Of a stretch of 64,000 nucleotides of DNA, positions 40,461 through 51,200 are shown in pieces. This DNA is from Physcousia sp015060555. Lineage in GTDB: Bacteria; Bacteroidota; Bacteroidia; Bacteroidales; Bacteroidaceae. Every line of letters starts with the position of its first letter. Position 1 is the first letter of the stretch. A program made the position numbers and the translations under genes. The DNA lies in assembly GCA_015060555.1 (NCBI GenBank), contig SUYG01000037.1:153785-217784 (forward strand). Reading direction: 5' to 3'. The notes under the pieces are model-generated. The model was not told where the DNA came from. It saw only the letters and a program-made list of their open reading frames with translations, and ran no database searches.

Positions 40461-42005
40461 TTACAGAAGCTTCTTCAGCAGGCTGGTGATGCTCACCTTG
40501 TCCTCGATGATGGACTGGAGGTCAGCGATGGGCACGCGGCGCTGCTCCATCGTGTCGCGGTCGCGCAGGGTGACGCAGTGGTCGTTGAGCGTGTCGTGGT
40601 CGATGGTGACACAGTAGGGGCATCCGATGGCATCCATGCGGCGATAGCGCTTGCCGATGGTGTCCTTCTCGTCGTACTTGCAGTTGAAGTGGAAGCGAAG
40701 GTCGTTGACAATCTGCTGTGCAATCTCGGGCAGGCCGTCCTTCTTCACCAGCGGCAGCACGGCCAGCTTCACGGGAGCCAGCGCAGCCGGCAGACGCAGC
40801 ACGACGCGCGTCTCGCCATTCTCCAGCTGCTCCTCGCAGTAGCTGTGGCACATGACGCTGAGGAACATACGATCCACACCGATGGACGTCTCGATGACGA
40901 ACGGCGTGTAGCTCTCGTTGGTCTCGGGGTCGAAGTACTCGATCTTCTTGCCGCTGTACTTGGCGTGCTGCGAGAGGTCGAAGTTGGTTCGGCTGTGGAT
41001 ACCCTCCACCTCCTTGAAGCCGAAGGGCATGTGGAACTCAATGTCAGTGGCAGCATTGGCGTAGTGCGCCAGCTTGTCGTGGTCGTGGAAACGGTAGTTC
41101 TCTGCGCCGAAGCCGAGAGCTTGATGCCAGGCCATGCGCGTCTGCTTCCACTTCTGGAACCAGTCGAGCTCGGTGCCGGGCTTCACGAAGAACTGCATCT
41201 CCATCTGCTCGAACTCGCGCATACGGAAGATGAACTGGCGCGCCACGATCTCGTTGCGGAAGGCCTTGCCGATCTGTGCGATACCGAAGGGGAGCTTCAT
41301 GCGGCCCGTCTTCTGCACGTTCAGGTAGTTGACGAAGATTCCCTGAGCCGTCTCAGGACGCAGGTAGATGGTCGATGTGCCTTCGGCGGTGCTGCCCACC
41401 TCGGTCTTGAACATCAGGTTGAACTGGCGCACATCCGTCCAGTTGCGCGTGCCGCTGATGGGGCACACGATTTCCTCGTCGAGGATGATCTGTTTCAGCT
41501 CATCGAGGTCGTTGGCGTTCATGGCCTTCTGGTAGCGCTCGTGCAGGGCATCGCGCTTGGCCGTGAGCTCCAGCACACGACCATTGGTGCTGCGGAACTG
41601 AGCCTCGTCGAAGGCTTCGCCGAAACGCTTGGCAGCCTTAGCCACTTCCTTGTCAATCTTCTCGTCGTACTTCGCCATCTGATCCTCGATGAGTACATCG
41701 GCGCGGTAGCGCTTCTTGGAGTCGCGGTTGTCGATGAGGGGATCGTTGAAAGCATCTACATGTCCGCTGGCCTTCCATGTCATGGGGTGCATGAAGATGG
41801 CAGCGTCGATGCCCACAATGTTCTGGTGCAGCAGCACCATCGACTGCCACCAGTACTGCTTGATATTGTTCTTCAGCTCCACGCCGTTCTGTCCGTAGTC
41901 ATACACGGCGCCGAGGCCATCATAGATATCGCTGGAAGGGAACACGAAACCGTACTCCTTACAATGCGAAACAATCTTCTTGAAAACGTCTTCTTGTTGT
42001 GCCAT
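40461..42005 (-). CDS. glyS: Glycyl-tRNA synthetase (alpha2 type)
   Basis: 514 aa class II synthetase. MAQQEDVFKKIVSHCKEYGF, FPSSDIYDGLGAVYDYG (motif 1 region), GTSTIYLRPETAQGIFVNYL, FGIAQIGKAFRNEI (motif 2), FIFRMREFEQMEMQFF and IETSIGVDRMFLSVMCHSYC (motif 3). The C-terminal anticodon-binding domain contains APVKLAVLPLVKKDGLPEIA. The eukaryote-like homodimer form, normal in Bacteroidetes. Charges tRNA-Gly. The FKBP gene follows in the same direction. Confidence 0.97.
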   Translation of the reverse strand: MAQQEDVFKKIVSHCKEYGFVFPSSDIYDGLGAVYDYGQNGVELKNNIKQYWWQSMVLLHQNIVGIDAAIFMHPMTWKASGHVDAFNDPLIDNRDSKKRYRADVLIEDQMAKYDEKIDKEVAKAAKRFGEAFDEAQFRSTNGRVLELTAKRDALHERYQKAMNANDLDELKQIILDEEIVCPISGTRNWTDVRQFNLMFKTEVGSTAEGTSTIYLRPETAQGIFVNYLNVQKTGRMKLPFGIAQIGKAFRNEIVARQFIFRMREFEQMEMQFFVKPGTELDWFQKWKQTRMAWHQALGFGAENYRFHDHDKLAHYANAATDIEFHMPFGFKEVEGIHSRTNFDLSQHAKYSGKKIEYFDPETNESYTPFVIETSIGVDRMFLSVMCHSYCEEQLENGETRVVLRLPAALAPVKLAVLPLVKKDGLPEIAQQIVNDLRFHFNCKYDEKDTIGKRYRRMDAIGCPYCVTIDHDTLNDHCVTLRDRDTMEQRRVPIADLQSIIEDKVSITSLLKKLL

Positions 42006-42067
42006 GCTTATCGCGGCTTTGCCGCAGTTTAAAGTTTATTGTTTAATGTTTAAGCAAATTTCGGGCG

Positions 42068-42075
42068 CAAAGATA
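42068..42075 (-). promoter_or_regulatory. -7 element of glyS
   Basis: TATCTTTG on the minus strand, 63 bp before the start. A TTG occurs 26 bp upstream, wider than usual. Confidence 0.4.
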
Positions 42076-42269
42076 CGCAAAAAGCCGTAAACGGAAGCAC
42101 GCAAGCGCGAAAAAATAGTCCACAGCGCCTCATTTCTTCACCCCTCTTCCTTGCGCGCGTTCAAATTATTGTTTCCTTCGCAGGTCGGTTAGCTTTGCAA
42201 ATGATGTTTTTTGAGGCAGAGAGAGGCGATTTTTTGCGGAAACAAGCGCTTCACATCAAAATTTTTCGT

Positions 42270-42277
42270 ACATTTGC
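42270..42277 (+). promoter_or_regulatory. -7 element of parC
   Basis: TACATTTG, about 68 bp before the ATG at 42345. The -33 region lacks a clear TTG. Confidence 0.45.
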
Positions 42278-42344
42278 AGGCAGATAGGCTCAAAATGAAG
42301 CATGAGAGCCTATATTTTATCGGTATTTCATCTAATAAATAGGA

Positions 42345-45053
42345 ATGGAAGATAACATCGTGATGCAGGACGGCATCACACATCACCTCAACAGGATGTA
42401 CCAGGACTGGTTCCTGGACTATGCCTCATACGTTATCCTGGAGCGTGCCGTGCCACACATCGGCGACGGCTTTAAGCCTGTGCAGCGCCGCATCCTGCAC
42501 TCCATGAAGCGCATGGACGACGGGCGCTTCAACAAGGTCGCGAACATCGTGGGTCACACGATGCAGTTCCACCCCCACGGCGACGCCAGCATCAAGGATG
42601 CCCTGGTGCAGCTGGGCCAAAAGGAACTGCTCATCGACTGCCAGGGCAACTGGGGCAACATCCTCACAGGCGACGATGCCGCCGCCGGCCGTTACATCGA
42701 GGCGCGTCTGTCGAAGTTCGCCCTCGACGTGGTCTTCAACCCCAAGACGACGGAGTGGAAACTCTCCTACGACGGCCGCAACAAGGAGCCCATCTGCCTG
42801 CCCGTGAAGTTCCCGCTGCTGCTGGCACAGGGCGCTGAGGGCATTGCCGTGGGTCTCTCTTCGAAGATCCTGCCCCACAACCTCAATGAGCTGTGTGAGG
42901 CCGCCATCGCCTACCTCCACGACGAACCCTTCCAACTCTACCCCGACTTCCCCACGGGCGGCAGCATCGATGTCTCGAAATACAACGACGGGCAGCGCGG
43001 CGGCATGGTGCGCGTGCGTGCCAAGATAGAGAAGCGCGACAGCAAGACCCTGGCCATCACCGAGTTGCCCTTTGGCAAGACGACGGGGTCGCCGCAGAAG
43101 CCCAGCCAATTCATCGACAGCATCCTGAAAGCGGCCGAGAAGGGGAAAATCAAAGTCCGCAAGGTCGAGGACATGACGGCCGCCGGCGTGGAGATCCTCA
43201 TCCACCTGCAACCCGGTGTCAGCTCTGACAAGACCATCGACGCGCTCTATGCCTGCACCGACTGCGAGGTCAGCATCTCGCCCAACTGTTGCGTCATCGA
43301 CGACCGCAAGCCCTGCTTCCTCACCGTCAGCGAGGTGCTACGCCGCTCGGTGGATAACACCAAGGAACTGCTGCGCAAGGAGCTGCTCATCCGCCGCGGC
43401 GAGCTGATGGAAGCGCTGCATTTCGCCTCCTTGGAACGCATCTTCATCGAGGAACGCATCTACAAGGGCAAGCCCTTCGAGAACGCCAATAGTACCGATG
43501 AATTGTGCGAATACATCGACGAGCGACTGACACCCTTCTACCCGCAGTTCGTGCGCGAGGTGACGAAGGACGACATCCTGCGCCTGCTTGAAATCAAGAT
43601 GCAGCGCATCGCCAAGTTCAACAAGGACAAAGCCGACGAGGCCATCGCCCGCATGAAGGAGGAGGTGGCTGAGATCGACCGCGACCTGGCCAACATGATC
43701 GAGGTGACGGCCAACTGGTTCCGCTTCATTCAGGACAAATACGGCAAGGACCACCCGCGCCTCACCGAGATTCGCAGCTTCGACAGCATCGAGGCCTCGA
43801 AGGTTGTGGAAGCCAACCAAAAGCTCTATATCAACCGCGAGGAAGGCTTCATCGGCACTGGGCTGAAAAAGGATGAGTTCGTGTGCAACTGCTCGGACAT
43901 CGACGATGTCATCATCTTCTACAAGGACGGCACCTACAAGGTCATCCGCATTGGCGAGAAGGTCTTCGTGGGCGAGACGGAGCGCTCGAAAGCCGAGAAG
44001 CGCAAGTGCCAGATCATCCATGTCGCCATCTTCAAGAAGAACGACACCCGCACCATCTACAACGCCGTCTATCGCGACGGCCGCGACGGCGCCTTCTACA
44101 TCAAGCGCTTCAACGTCACCAGCATCACGCGCGACCGTGAGTATGACCTCACGCAGGGCAAGCCCGGCAGCCGTGTGGCCTACTTCACCGCCAACCCCAA
44201 CGGCGAGGCCGAGGTCATCAAGGTCAACCTGAAGCCCAACCCCAAGCTCAAGCGTGTCTTCTTCGACAAGGACTTCAGCGAAATCTTGATCAAGGGCCGC
44301 GCCTCGATGGGCAACCTGCTCACGAAGCTCGACGTGGAGCGCATCGGCCTGAAGAGCCACGGCAGCTCGACGCTCGGCGGCCGCAAGGTGTGGTTCGACC
44401 ACGACGTGCAGCGCCTCAACTACGACGAGCACGGACAGTATCTGGGCGAGTTCCACGCCGACGACCTGATACTCGTCATCCTCGACAACGGCGAGTTCTA
44501 CACCACCAACTTCGACGTCAACAACCACTACGAGCAGAATCTGCTACGCATCGAGAAATTCGACGTGCAGAAGGTGTGGACGGCCGCCCTCTTCGATGCC
44601 GAGCAGGGCTACCCCTACCTCAAGCGTTTCCCGCTGGAGGCCTCGGCGCGCCACCAGAACTTCCTGGGCGAGAACCCCGACAGCCGCCTGCTGCTGCTCA
44701 CCGACACCGCCTACCCACGGCTCGTAGTCACCTACGCCGCCCCCGACGACTTCCGCGAACCCCTGACGATAGATGCCGAAGAGTTCATCGGCCAGAAGAG
44801 CTTCAAGGCCAAAGGAAAGCGCATCACCACACTCAATGTGGAGAAGATAGAGGAAATCGAGAACCCCGATGCACCCTCTACACCACCCGTCGCCGAGGAA
44901 ACGGAAACGCCGGAAGAAGAGACCAATGAGGCTAATGAGATTGAAGAGACCAATGACCCCGAAAACCCCGAAAACTCCGATGACTCCGAAGACTCCGGCG
45001 ATTCTCATGCCACCCATGGCCCCTCCATTCAACTCAACCTGTTTGACGATTAG
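42345..45053 (+). CDS. parC: DNA topoisomerase IV subunit A
   Basis: 902 aa type IIA topoisomerase A subunit. DYASYVILERAVPHIGDGFK, PVQRRILHSMKRMDDGRFNK, HPHGDASIKDALVQL and the catalytic tyrosine Y117 in AAAGRYIEARL. Coiled-coil tower region about 365-460, C-terminal beta-pinwheel (blades from about 500 on), then an acidic Glu/Asp/Asn tail (about 840-890). The last residues are IQLNLFDD. Decatenates and relaxes DNA together with ParE, which is not in this window. The divergence from GyrA motifs and the length favour ParC of Bacteroidetes. Confidence 0.92.
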   Translation: MEDNIVMQDGITHHLNRMYQDWFLDYASYVILERAVPHIGDGFKPVQRRILHSMKRMDDGRFNKVANIVGHTMQFHPHGDASIKDALVQLGQKELLIDCQGNWGNILTGDDAAAGRYIEARLSKFALDVVFNPKTTEWKLSYDGRNKEPICLPVKFPLLLAQGAEGIAVGLSSKILPHNLNELCEAAIAYLHDEPFQLYPDFPTGGSIDVSKYNDGQRGGMVRVRAKIEKRDSKTLAITELPFGKTTGSPQKPSQFIDSILKAAEKGKIKVRKVEDMTAAGVEILIHLQPGVSSDKTIDALYACTDCEVSISPNCCVIDDRKPCFLTVSEVLRRSVDNTKELLRKELLIRRGELMEALHFASLERIFIEERIYKGKPFENANSTDELCEYIDERLTPFYPQFVREVTKDDILRLLEIKMQRIAKFNKDKADEAIARMKEEVAEIDRDLANMIEVTANWFRFIQDKYGKDHPRLTEIRSFDSIEASKVVEANQKLYINREEGFIGTGLKKDEFVCNCSDIDDVIIFYKDGTYKVIRIGEKVFVGETERSKAEKRKCQIIHVAIFKKNDTRTIYNAVYRDGRDGAFYIKRFNVTSITRDREYDLTQGKPGSRVAYFTANPNGEAEVIKVNLKPNPKLKRVFFDKDFSEILIKGRASMGNLLTKLDVERIGLKSHGSSTLGGRKVWFDHDVQRLNYDEHGQYLGEFHADDLILVILDNGEFYTTNFDVNNHYEQNLLRIEKFDVQKVWTAALFDAEQGYPYLKRFPLEASARHQNFLGENPDSRLLLLTDTAYPRLVVTYAAPDDFREPLTIDAEEFIGQKSFKAKGKRITTLNVEKIEEIENPDAPSTPPVAEETETPEEETNEANEIEETNDPENPENSDDSEDSGDSHATHGPSIQLNLFDD

Positions 45054-45055
45054 CC

Positions 45056-45901
45056 ATGCGCCCTGCCGTCGTATTTTATATTTTATATTTTATATTTCTC
45101 GCTGCATCCTTCCAAGCTTCAGCGCAGGAAGGGCGCAACAGCACCCACGCCACCGTCCTCGGCATCGGCGCCGTGAACCAGTTGGACACCTATTTGTCGC
45201 CCCTGAACTACAGTGGCCCCCAGCTGCAGTTCCTGCATGAGACCCTGCGCTACACCGACTGGGCCAAAGGACACATCACAATGCAGACCCTTTGGCAGGC
45301 CAACGTCTCCTACACCAAGAGCAGGGCAGCCCGCGGGCGCAACTACGGCGGCGATGTCAGCTACACCATCGGCTGGCACTACAACTGGCAGAAAACCTTC
45401 TCCGAACGTTCCAAGTTGCGCTTTCTGGTGGGACCTCAGCTCAACGCCAACGCCGGTATGCTCTACAACACCCGCAACAGCAACAACCCCGCCCAGGCAC
45501 TCGCCACCACCCACCTGGCCGCCTCGGGTGCCGTCATCTGGGATGTGCAGCTGGGCAGGCAGCCCCTCATAGCCCGCTACCAGCTGGACCTGCCCCTGAT
45601 AGGACTTAAATTCAGCCCCAACTACGGCCAGAGCTACTACGAGATCTTCGAGCTGGGACACTACGACCACAACATCTGCCTCACCCATCCCTTCAACGCC
45701 TTCAGCAGCCGCCACCTCGTCACCCTCGACTTCCCCTTCCGCCAGTCCACACTGCGCGTGGGCTACCTCTGCGACATCCGTCAAAGCCACGTCAACGAGC
45801 TGAAATACCACAGCTACTCCCACGCCTTCCTCCTCGGCGTTGTCCGCCATCTCACCATCCAAAAACCCCGTCGCCGCACCCCCTCTGGCTTCGTCCTCTG
45901 A
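45056..45901 (+). CDS. DUF3316 outer-membrane-type protein
   Basis: 281 aa. Signal peptide MRPAVVFYILYFIFLAASFQ (cut near ASA-Q), whose hydrophobic core is encoded by TATTTTATA octamer repeats. The body has alternating beta strands: HATVLGIGAVNQLDTYLSPL, SYTIGWHYNWQKTF, LDLPLIGLKFSPNYGQSYYE, HDNICLTHPFNAFSSRHL-like and LDFPFRQSTLRVGYLCDIRQ. This fits the DUF3316 family of Bacteroidetes, likely a barrel in the outer membrane; function unknown. Starts 3 bp after parC. Confidence 0.82.
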   Translation: MRPAVVFYILYFIFLAASFQASAQEGRNSTHATVLGIGAVNQLDTYLSPLNYSGPQLQFLHETLRYTDWAKGHITMQTLWQANVSYTKSRAARGRNYGGDVSYTIGWHYNWQKTFSERSKLRFLVGPQLNANAGMLYNTRNSNNPAQALATTHLAASGAVIWDVQLGRQPLIARYQLDLPLIGLKFSPNYGQSYYEIFELGHYDHNICLTHPFNAFSSRHLVTLDFPFRQSTLRVGYLCDIRQSHVNELKYHSYSHAFLLGVVRHLTIQKPRRRTPSGFVL

Positions 45902-46000
45902 CGCTTTTCCACACCCTTTTTCTTTGATTGTCGGAATAAGCACCTATTTCATAGGCTGTTAGCAATCGTAACCCTTCTTGTATTTTTCCACACCATTCTT

Positions 46001-46032
46001 TTGGTAGGAAGTTAAAAAAGGTTGTATCTTTG
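46001..46032 (+). promoter_or_regulatory. Promoter of the TPR regulator gene
   Basis: TTG at 46001-46003, 21-bp spacer and TATCTTTG at 46025-46032, 28 bp before the ATG at 46060. Confidence 0.65.
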
Positions 46033-46059
46033 CAGCACCAAAAAACATTAACAGGTGCT

Positions 46060-47457
46060 ATGACAATCCCAACAGGTTTTCACAGGTTCTGTGTGTTGGC
46101 GTGGGTGACAGGTCTTCTGATGGTTTGTTCCACCCATCCATCGCCGACGACATCTGCCTCAACACTGGCTGAGGCAGAGGCGATGCACACATCGAGGCCC
46201 GATCGTGTGAAGGCCTATGAAGACCTGTTGCGCGCTGCTGTCCGCCAGGCGGAAGCGGAACACGACGGTCTCACCTGCGCCCGTGCCTACCTGCTGCTGT
46301 CTGCCCAATTGCAGTGGACAGACGAGGACGAGGCCATTGCGCTGGCAACAAAAGCACAGCAGGCCCTGCAACGAGTTCACATCGCACTCTTGTCCCCACA
46401 GAAGAGAGAGACGATGAAGGCCCTGCAACTCGACTTGATGTTGACAATGGCCGGTCTCTACGAGCAGAAAGGGGAGATTCCACGCGCACGTTCCTTATAT
46501 CAACAATGCCGGAGGTACGACACATGCCGCAATGTGGCTCTGGGTCATTTGGCCAACCTCTGTCTCTCGGAGAACGATGCCGCCGGCGCCCTACAACTGG
46601 CACGCCAGATGACGCTCTCCGACGACTACTGCGCCGACATCGAAGCCCGCTTCATCCTGGCCAATTGCTACTTGCAGTGCGATTCCCTGCTACAGGCCCG
46701 GCAGATCTACACCCACCTGGCCTCGCTGCCGAATCACAAGACACGCTATGTGGCGCAGCGCCACCTGACGGAGATTGCCATCCGACTGCGTGAACTCACC
46801 ACCCTTCCTGCCCTGCTGGACTCCACGTTCTCGAGCGCCGAGTCGGTCTTCTTCGAGGCGCTGCAGCAAAAGGACGTCTATTTCCACGCCACGCTGCAAC
46901 AGGAACGTCGGGCAGAACATCTTGCATACCGCCAGCGACTGATGCTATGGGGATTGTGTGGCGTAACAGTGCTCACTGTCATCGTCGTCCTCTTCCTGAT
47001 AGCACTGACACGCCATCGCCGCCAGATTCAGGCACAGCGCCTGAAGGCAGAACAGCGCGAACGTGAACTCGCCGAGGAACGTGTGGTACAACAGGAGCAG
47101 AAGATTCTGCTGCTGCAACATCTGATTCTGGACAAGAGCGAAGTGCTGCAGCGCCTGCGTGCCGAAGGCGACAGCAAGAAACAACTCAGCCAAAAGGAAT
47201 GGCAGGAAGTGGAGCAAATGCTGGACGGCGTCACTGACGGCTTTGTCAGCCGCCTGCGCACCAGCCATCCGGAATTCAGCGAAGAGGACATCCAACTGTG
47301 TATGCTGACACGCATGAACCTCTCCAACCAGGTCATCTCCAGCATCTATCTCATCACGGTCTCTGCGGTGAAGCACCGCAAGCTGAAACTGAAAAAGGAG
47401 GGCTTCGGGGAGTACGACCCTGAGCGCCCTCTGGACACAGTGCTCTTAGAAATCTGA
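46060..47457 (+). CDS. TPR-type membrane regulator of Bacteroidetes
   Basis: 465 aa from the ATG at 46060. N-terminal hydrophobic signal (about 8-25), TPR-like repeats (about 45-280; for example LTMAGLYEQKGEIPRARSLY), one transmembrane helix (LMLWGLCGVTVLTVIVVLFL, about 300-320), then a coiled coil and a C-terminal segment. That segment, FSEEDIQLCMLTRMNLSNQV then SSIYLITVSAVKHRKLKLKK, resembles the LuxR/SpoIIE-like HTH of Bacteroides one-piece membrane regulators. DNA binding is inferred. Followed closely by two co-directional genes, which may be its targets. Confidence 0.75.
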   Translation: MTIPTGFHRFCVLAWVTGLLMVCSTHPSPTTSASTLAEAEAMHTSRPDRVKAYEDLLRAAVRQAEAEHDGLTCARAYLLLSAQLQWTDEDEAIALATKAQQALQRVHIALLSPQKRETMKALQLDLMLTMAGLYEQKGEIPRARSLYQQCRRYDTCRNVALGHLANLCLSENDAAGALQLARQMTLSDDYCADIEARFILANCYLQCDSLLQARQIYTHLASLPNHKTRYVAQRHLTEIAIRLRELTTLPALLDSTFSSAESVFFEALQQKDVYFHATLQQERRAEHLAYRQRLMLWGLCGVTVLTVIVVLFLIALTRHRRQIQAQRLKAEQRERELAEERVVQQEQKILLLQHLILDKSEVLQRLRAEGDSKKQLSQKEWQEVEQMLDGVTDGFVSRLRTSHPEFSEEDIQLCMLTRMNLSNQVISSIYLITVSAVKHRKLKLKKEGFGEYDPERPLDTVLLEI

Positions 47458-47459
47458 CG

Positions 47460-48248
47460 ATGAAGCTATTAGGAATCATATTGATGCAGGCGATTACGAT
47501 GTTCCAGCCTAAGGCCATCCTCCAAACGAGTGATGGCGACAGCATCGTGTCCGTGGAGATGAGCCACCATGAGACACGCATCTGCGTGCATCACCATGAT
47601 TCGCTGACCCTTCCGCTGAGCACTTACCTCTCTGATGAGACAGACCGGCACTATGCCCTGCGACACATCGAAGAGAGCACTCCGGATAGAGTTTATGTGT
47701 TTGACCCTATCCCCACGACGACACGCATTTTCGACATCATCGTTGACCATCGCCACCGCTGGATGGGTGTCCACAGCGCCATCCGTGCCATCCGCTTCCC
47801 CGCCGTTCGCCTCAGATACGATGAATCAGCCATTATCCCCGATTCCATCGACAGAATCGTGCACGACATCAGCTTGGAGGACTTGCTGGACGACGATGTG
47901 TGGTACCACGCTATGAAAGCCTGCCTCCCGCTGTATCGCGACTATGTGTCGTGGAAATGGAAGCTCCCGCCCAACGCCATCTTCCTGCTACGACGCCTGC
48001 AGGAGAGAGCGCCCCAAACATCATCAGCCACGCGACACAGCGAAGTGCAGAGTCCGCAACAGACATCTGCCATATCCCCCTTTGCTGAACCCCAACGCCC
48101 ACGGCGTAAGAACTTCTTCCAGAGGCTCTTCAGCCGTTCCAAACGCAAAAAGGAGCAGACTCCGTCCGCTACCTCCCAACAAAAACCCCGTCCCCTCTCC
48201 CGCTTCGAGCAGAAGATGCTGCAGGAGTCCCGAACAAGAGGCAACTAA
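47460..48248 (+). CDS. Unknown protein in regulator operon
   Basis: 262 aa, not recognised. Begins MKLLGIILMQAITMFQPKAI, a weak hydrophobic start. The central part contains SDETDRHYALRHIEES and RVYVFDPIPTTTRIFDIIVD, then a basic, Gln/Ser/Pro-rich C-terminus (RRKNFFQRLFSRSKRKKEQT). The basic tail suggests membrane-surface or nucleic-acid contact. Located 2 bp after the TPR regulator and 12 bp before the large envelope protein, so probably one operon. Confidence 0.65.
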   Translation: MKLLGIILMQAITMFQPKAILQTSDGDSIVSVEMSHHETRICVHHHDSLTLPLSTYLSDETDRHYALRHIEESTPDRVYVFDPIPTTTRIFDIIVDHRHRWMGVHSAIRAIRFPAVRLRYDESAIIPDSIDRIVHDISLEDLLDDDVWYHAMKACLPLYRDYVSWKWKLPPNAIFLLRRLQERAPQTSSATRHSEVQSPQQTSAISPFAEPQRPRRKNFFQRLFSRSKRKKEQTPSATSQQKPRPLSRFEQKMLQESRTRGN

Positions 48249-48260
48249 CATGCTACGATT

Positions 48261-51200
48261 ATGAAACACGCAGTCCTTACCTTTTTTCTGCTCATGCCGC
48301 TATGGGCATGGGCGCAGACGACCATCACCACGCGCGTGGTGGATGCCGAGAGTGGTGAGCCCCTACCGCTGGTGGGGGTATATGTCAGCGAGGACAACAA
48401 CACACTGACGAACTTCGACGGCGAGTTCACGCTCACGGCGGAACCCGATGACAGAGTGCGCTTCACCTATGTGGGCCATGAGACGCTGACGCTGCGTGTC
48501 GCCGACATTCCCAAGACATTGAAGATGAAAATACTGGATGCCACCCTACAGGAGGTGACGGTGAAGGCCGTCGAGGGCACACTGCTGCAAGTGGGGCGCA
48601 AGATGGAGAAGCGCTACAAACGCAAGGATGGAAAGACAGCGCAGTATTTCTACCGCCAGACATCGGTCTTCGGACTGAAGCAGGACATCGTGGAGGCTTT
48701 CGTAGAAGCCCACTCAGCCGTCAACCTGCGCCAACTGGAGTTCCTCACAGGACGCCATGGCGCACTGAGCCGCAAGCAATGGCAGAACAGCACGGTGAAC
48801 GAGATGAACCTGCACCACCTGCTGGAGCTGGGCCCGATGGTCAAAGAGGCCTCCTTCTGGAAGCATCTCATCACGCCACTGGAGCCCAGCGCCGGCATCG
48901 ATTACCTGCAACGCCACTATGACATCACGATGGAGGGACTCAGCGACGGCAGCCGCCAGCTCTACCGCTTCATCCTGAACCGCAGGGAGGAGGAAGGCCC
49001 GCAGGATGCTGAGCCAAGACCCATGATGACGGGCACCCTTTACATCGACAGTGCCACGTTGGAGCCACTGACCTTCGAGGGGAAAATCGACCACATGAAA
49101 CTCGTCATCGGCCAAGGAGAGCTCCGCAGTCCTACGTCATTCCCCGTGACGCTGGAGTTCCGCATTGACTACCGCAACGACCACAAATACCCCGAGGTGG
49201 CAAACCTGTCCATGCAGGCCAAATGGGGCAATCTCATGACACGCACCATGCTGTTCAATGTCGAGAGCCAGAAGCGCCTACGCGTGAATAAGAATAAGAA
49301 AAAAGTGCGCGAGAACATGCTCTCCACCATCGCCGAGACGGGTTACAACAAGTCGTTCTGGGCCAACAACGAAGTCATCAAGCGGACTGCCGAGGAGCAG
49401 GCCATTGCCCAAGGCAGTGTGGATCTCATGCAAGCACGCATCGACAGCGTCGCCAACTACCAGGCTTCGCTGCCGCCGCTGGAACGCCTCAGCGACCGCC
49501 TGGAGCGCTTCGGGCAGGCCATCCCGCAGGAAAAGGTGTTCGTGCACATGGACAACACAGCCTATTTCCTCGGCGACACCATCTGGTTTGCGGCCTACCT
49601 GCGCAAGACCAACACCGACACACCCAGCTCCATGAGCCGCGTGCTCTACGCCGAGCTGTGGAACCACGACGGCTATCTGGTGGAACGCAAACTCGTGGAG
49701 ATGAAGGGCGGCAGGGGGCACGGCTTCTTCGCGCTGCCCGACACGCTCTACTCCGGCTACTTCGAGCTGCGCGCCTACACACGCTGGCAACTGAACTGGG
49801 GACAGACCGAGCACTTCCATGCCTGGTACACAGAGTACTATTTCTACAACAAGGCGATGGCCAAGGACTACTTCCGCGACTACGAGAAGCTCTACTCGCG
49901 CGTCTTCCCCGTCTATGACAAACCCAAGCAGCCGGGCGATTTCTACAAGGATATGACGCTGCGGCCGCTGCGCCGCTACTTCAAGAGCGCACCGAAGCCC
50001 GCCGAGCTGCGACTCTCGCTGTTCCCCGAGGGGGGCAATCTGGTGGCAGGCGTGCCCTGCCGCGTAGCCTTCGAGGCAGCCACCAGCGAGGGAGAAGTGA
50101 GAGAAGGCACATTGCGCCTACTAACGAAAAATGAAAAAGCAATAAACGATAATCCGGGCCACGGAAAAACGCGGAAAAAGACAAAAGGCAAAAAGCCACA
50201 AGAAAAATACTACGAACTCCTCAGCGTGAGGACAGAGAACCGAGGGCGCGGCACCTTCACCTTCACCCCGAAGGAGGGCACGAAGTACGAGGCAGTGTTC
50301 ACGCCCGACGAACAGCCCGCAGACGCCAAACGACCCATGACCGTGAGTCAGGACATCAAGGACATCAAGGCCGAGGGCATCAGCCTGCAGGTGCATTATG
50401 AAAGCGCCACAGCATCCTGGCGCCTCGACATCGCTGCCGCAGGCAAGGCTGCGCGGCAGCCGCTGGGCATCACGGTGATGAACGAGGGGAAGCTCGTACA
50501 CTATGAGGAAATAAGACCCGTCCCCGATGGTGATGGAGGGGAGAACTGGCGCGTTGTTCTCGAAAGAAGTGAGGGTCTTCCCGCAGGCGTCAATCAGGTC
50601 ACCGTCTTCGACAGCATCGGACATATCTACGCCGACCGCCTCTTCTTCGTCACACGGCCTGAACTCACACAGCCCACGCTGCAATACACGGGCCTCAAGG
50701 AGCAGTATGCGCCGTTCGAACCGATAGACATCGACATCACATCGGCACATCTCATGCCCGACCAGACCATCTCGCTCTCCGTGCGCGATGCCGTCCACAC
50801 CGACAACACCTTCGACAGCAGTAACATTCTCACCGAGATGCTGCTCTCCAGCGAGATCAAAGGCTTTGTGCCACAACCCGACTACTTCTTCGAGAAAGAC
50901 GACGAGGAGCACCGACGTGCCCTGGACCTGCTGATGCTGACGCAGGGCTGGCGACGCTTCAACTGGCAGGAGATGGCGGTGAAAGGCATGTGGGAACTCA
51001 CGCATCCCGCTGAGCACACCCAGATTGTCACAGGCACCGTGAACCGCTTCTGGGTTGATGAGAATCTCTATGATGAGGTGCAGGCCGACCACGATCGCTT
51101 CATGACCGAGTGGACGCCCTCACTGAGCGAGCGACAGCAAATGCCGCTCTTCGATGCTGACGGACGTCCGACCGCTTTCAAATATTTCTCGGGCATTAGG

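Larger units (their letters stand above)
42006..42344. other. Divergent promoter region glyS / parC
   Basis: 339 bp without a gene. It holds the -7 elements for glyS (42068-42075, minus) and parC (42270-42277, plus), and the inverted CGCGGCTTTGCCGC at about 42011-42024. Confidence 0.55.

Noticed and set aside
40401..42032. Long plus-strand ORF of 543 codons
   Set aside because: Exact antisense shadow of glyS; the composition (runs of Val, Leu, Ala, His) is typical of reversed GC-rich codons.
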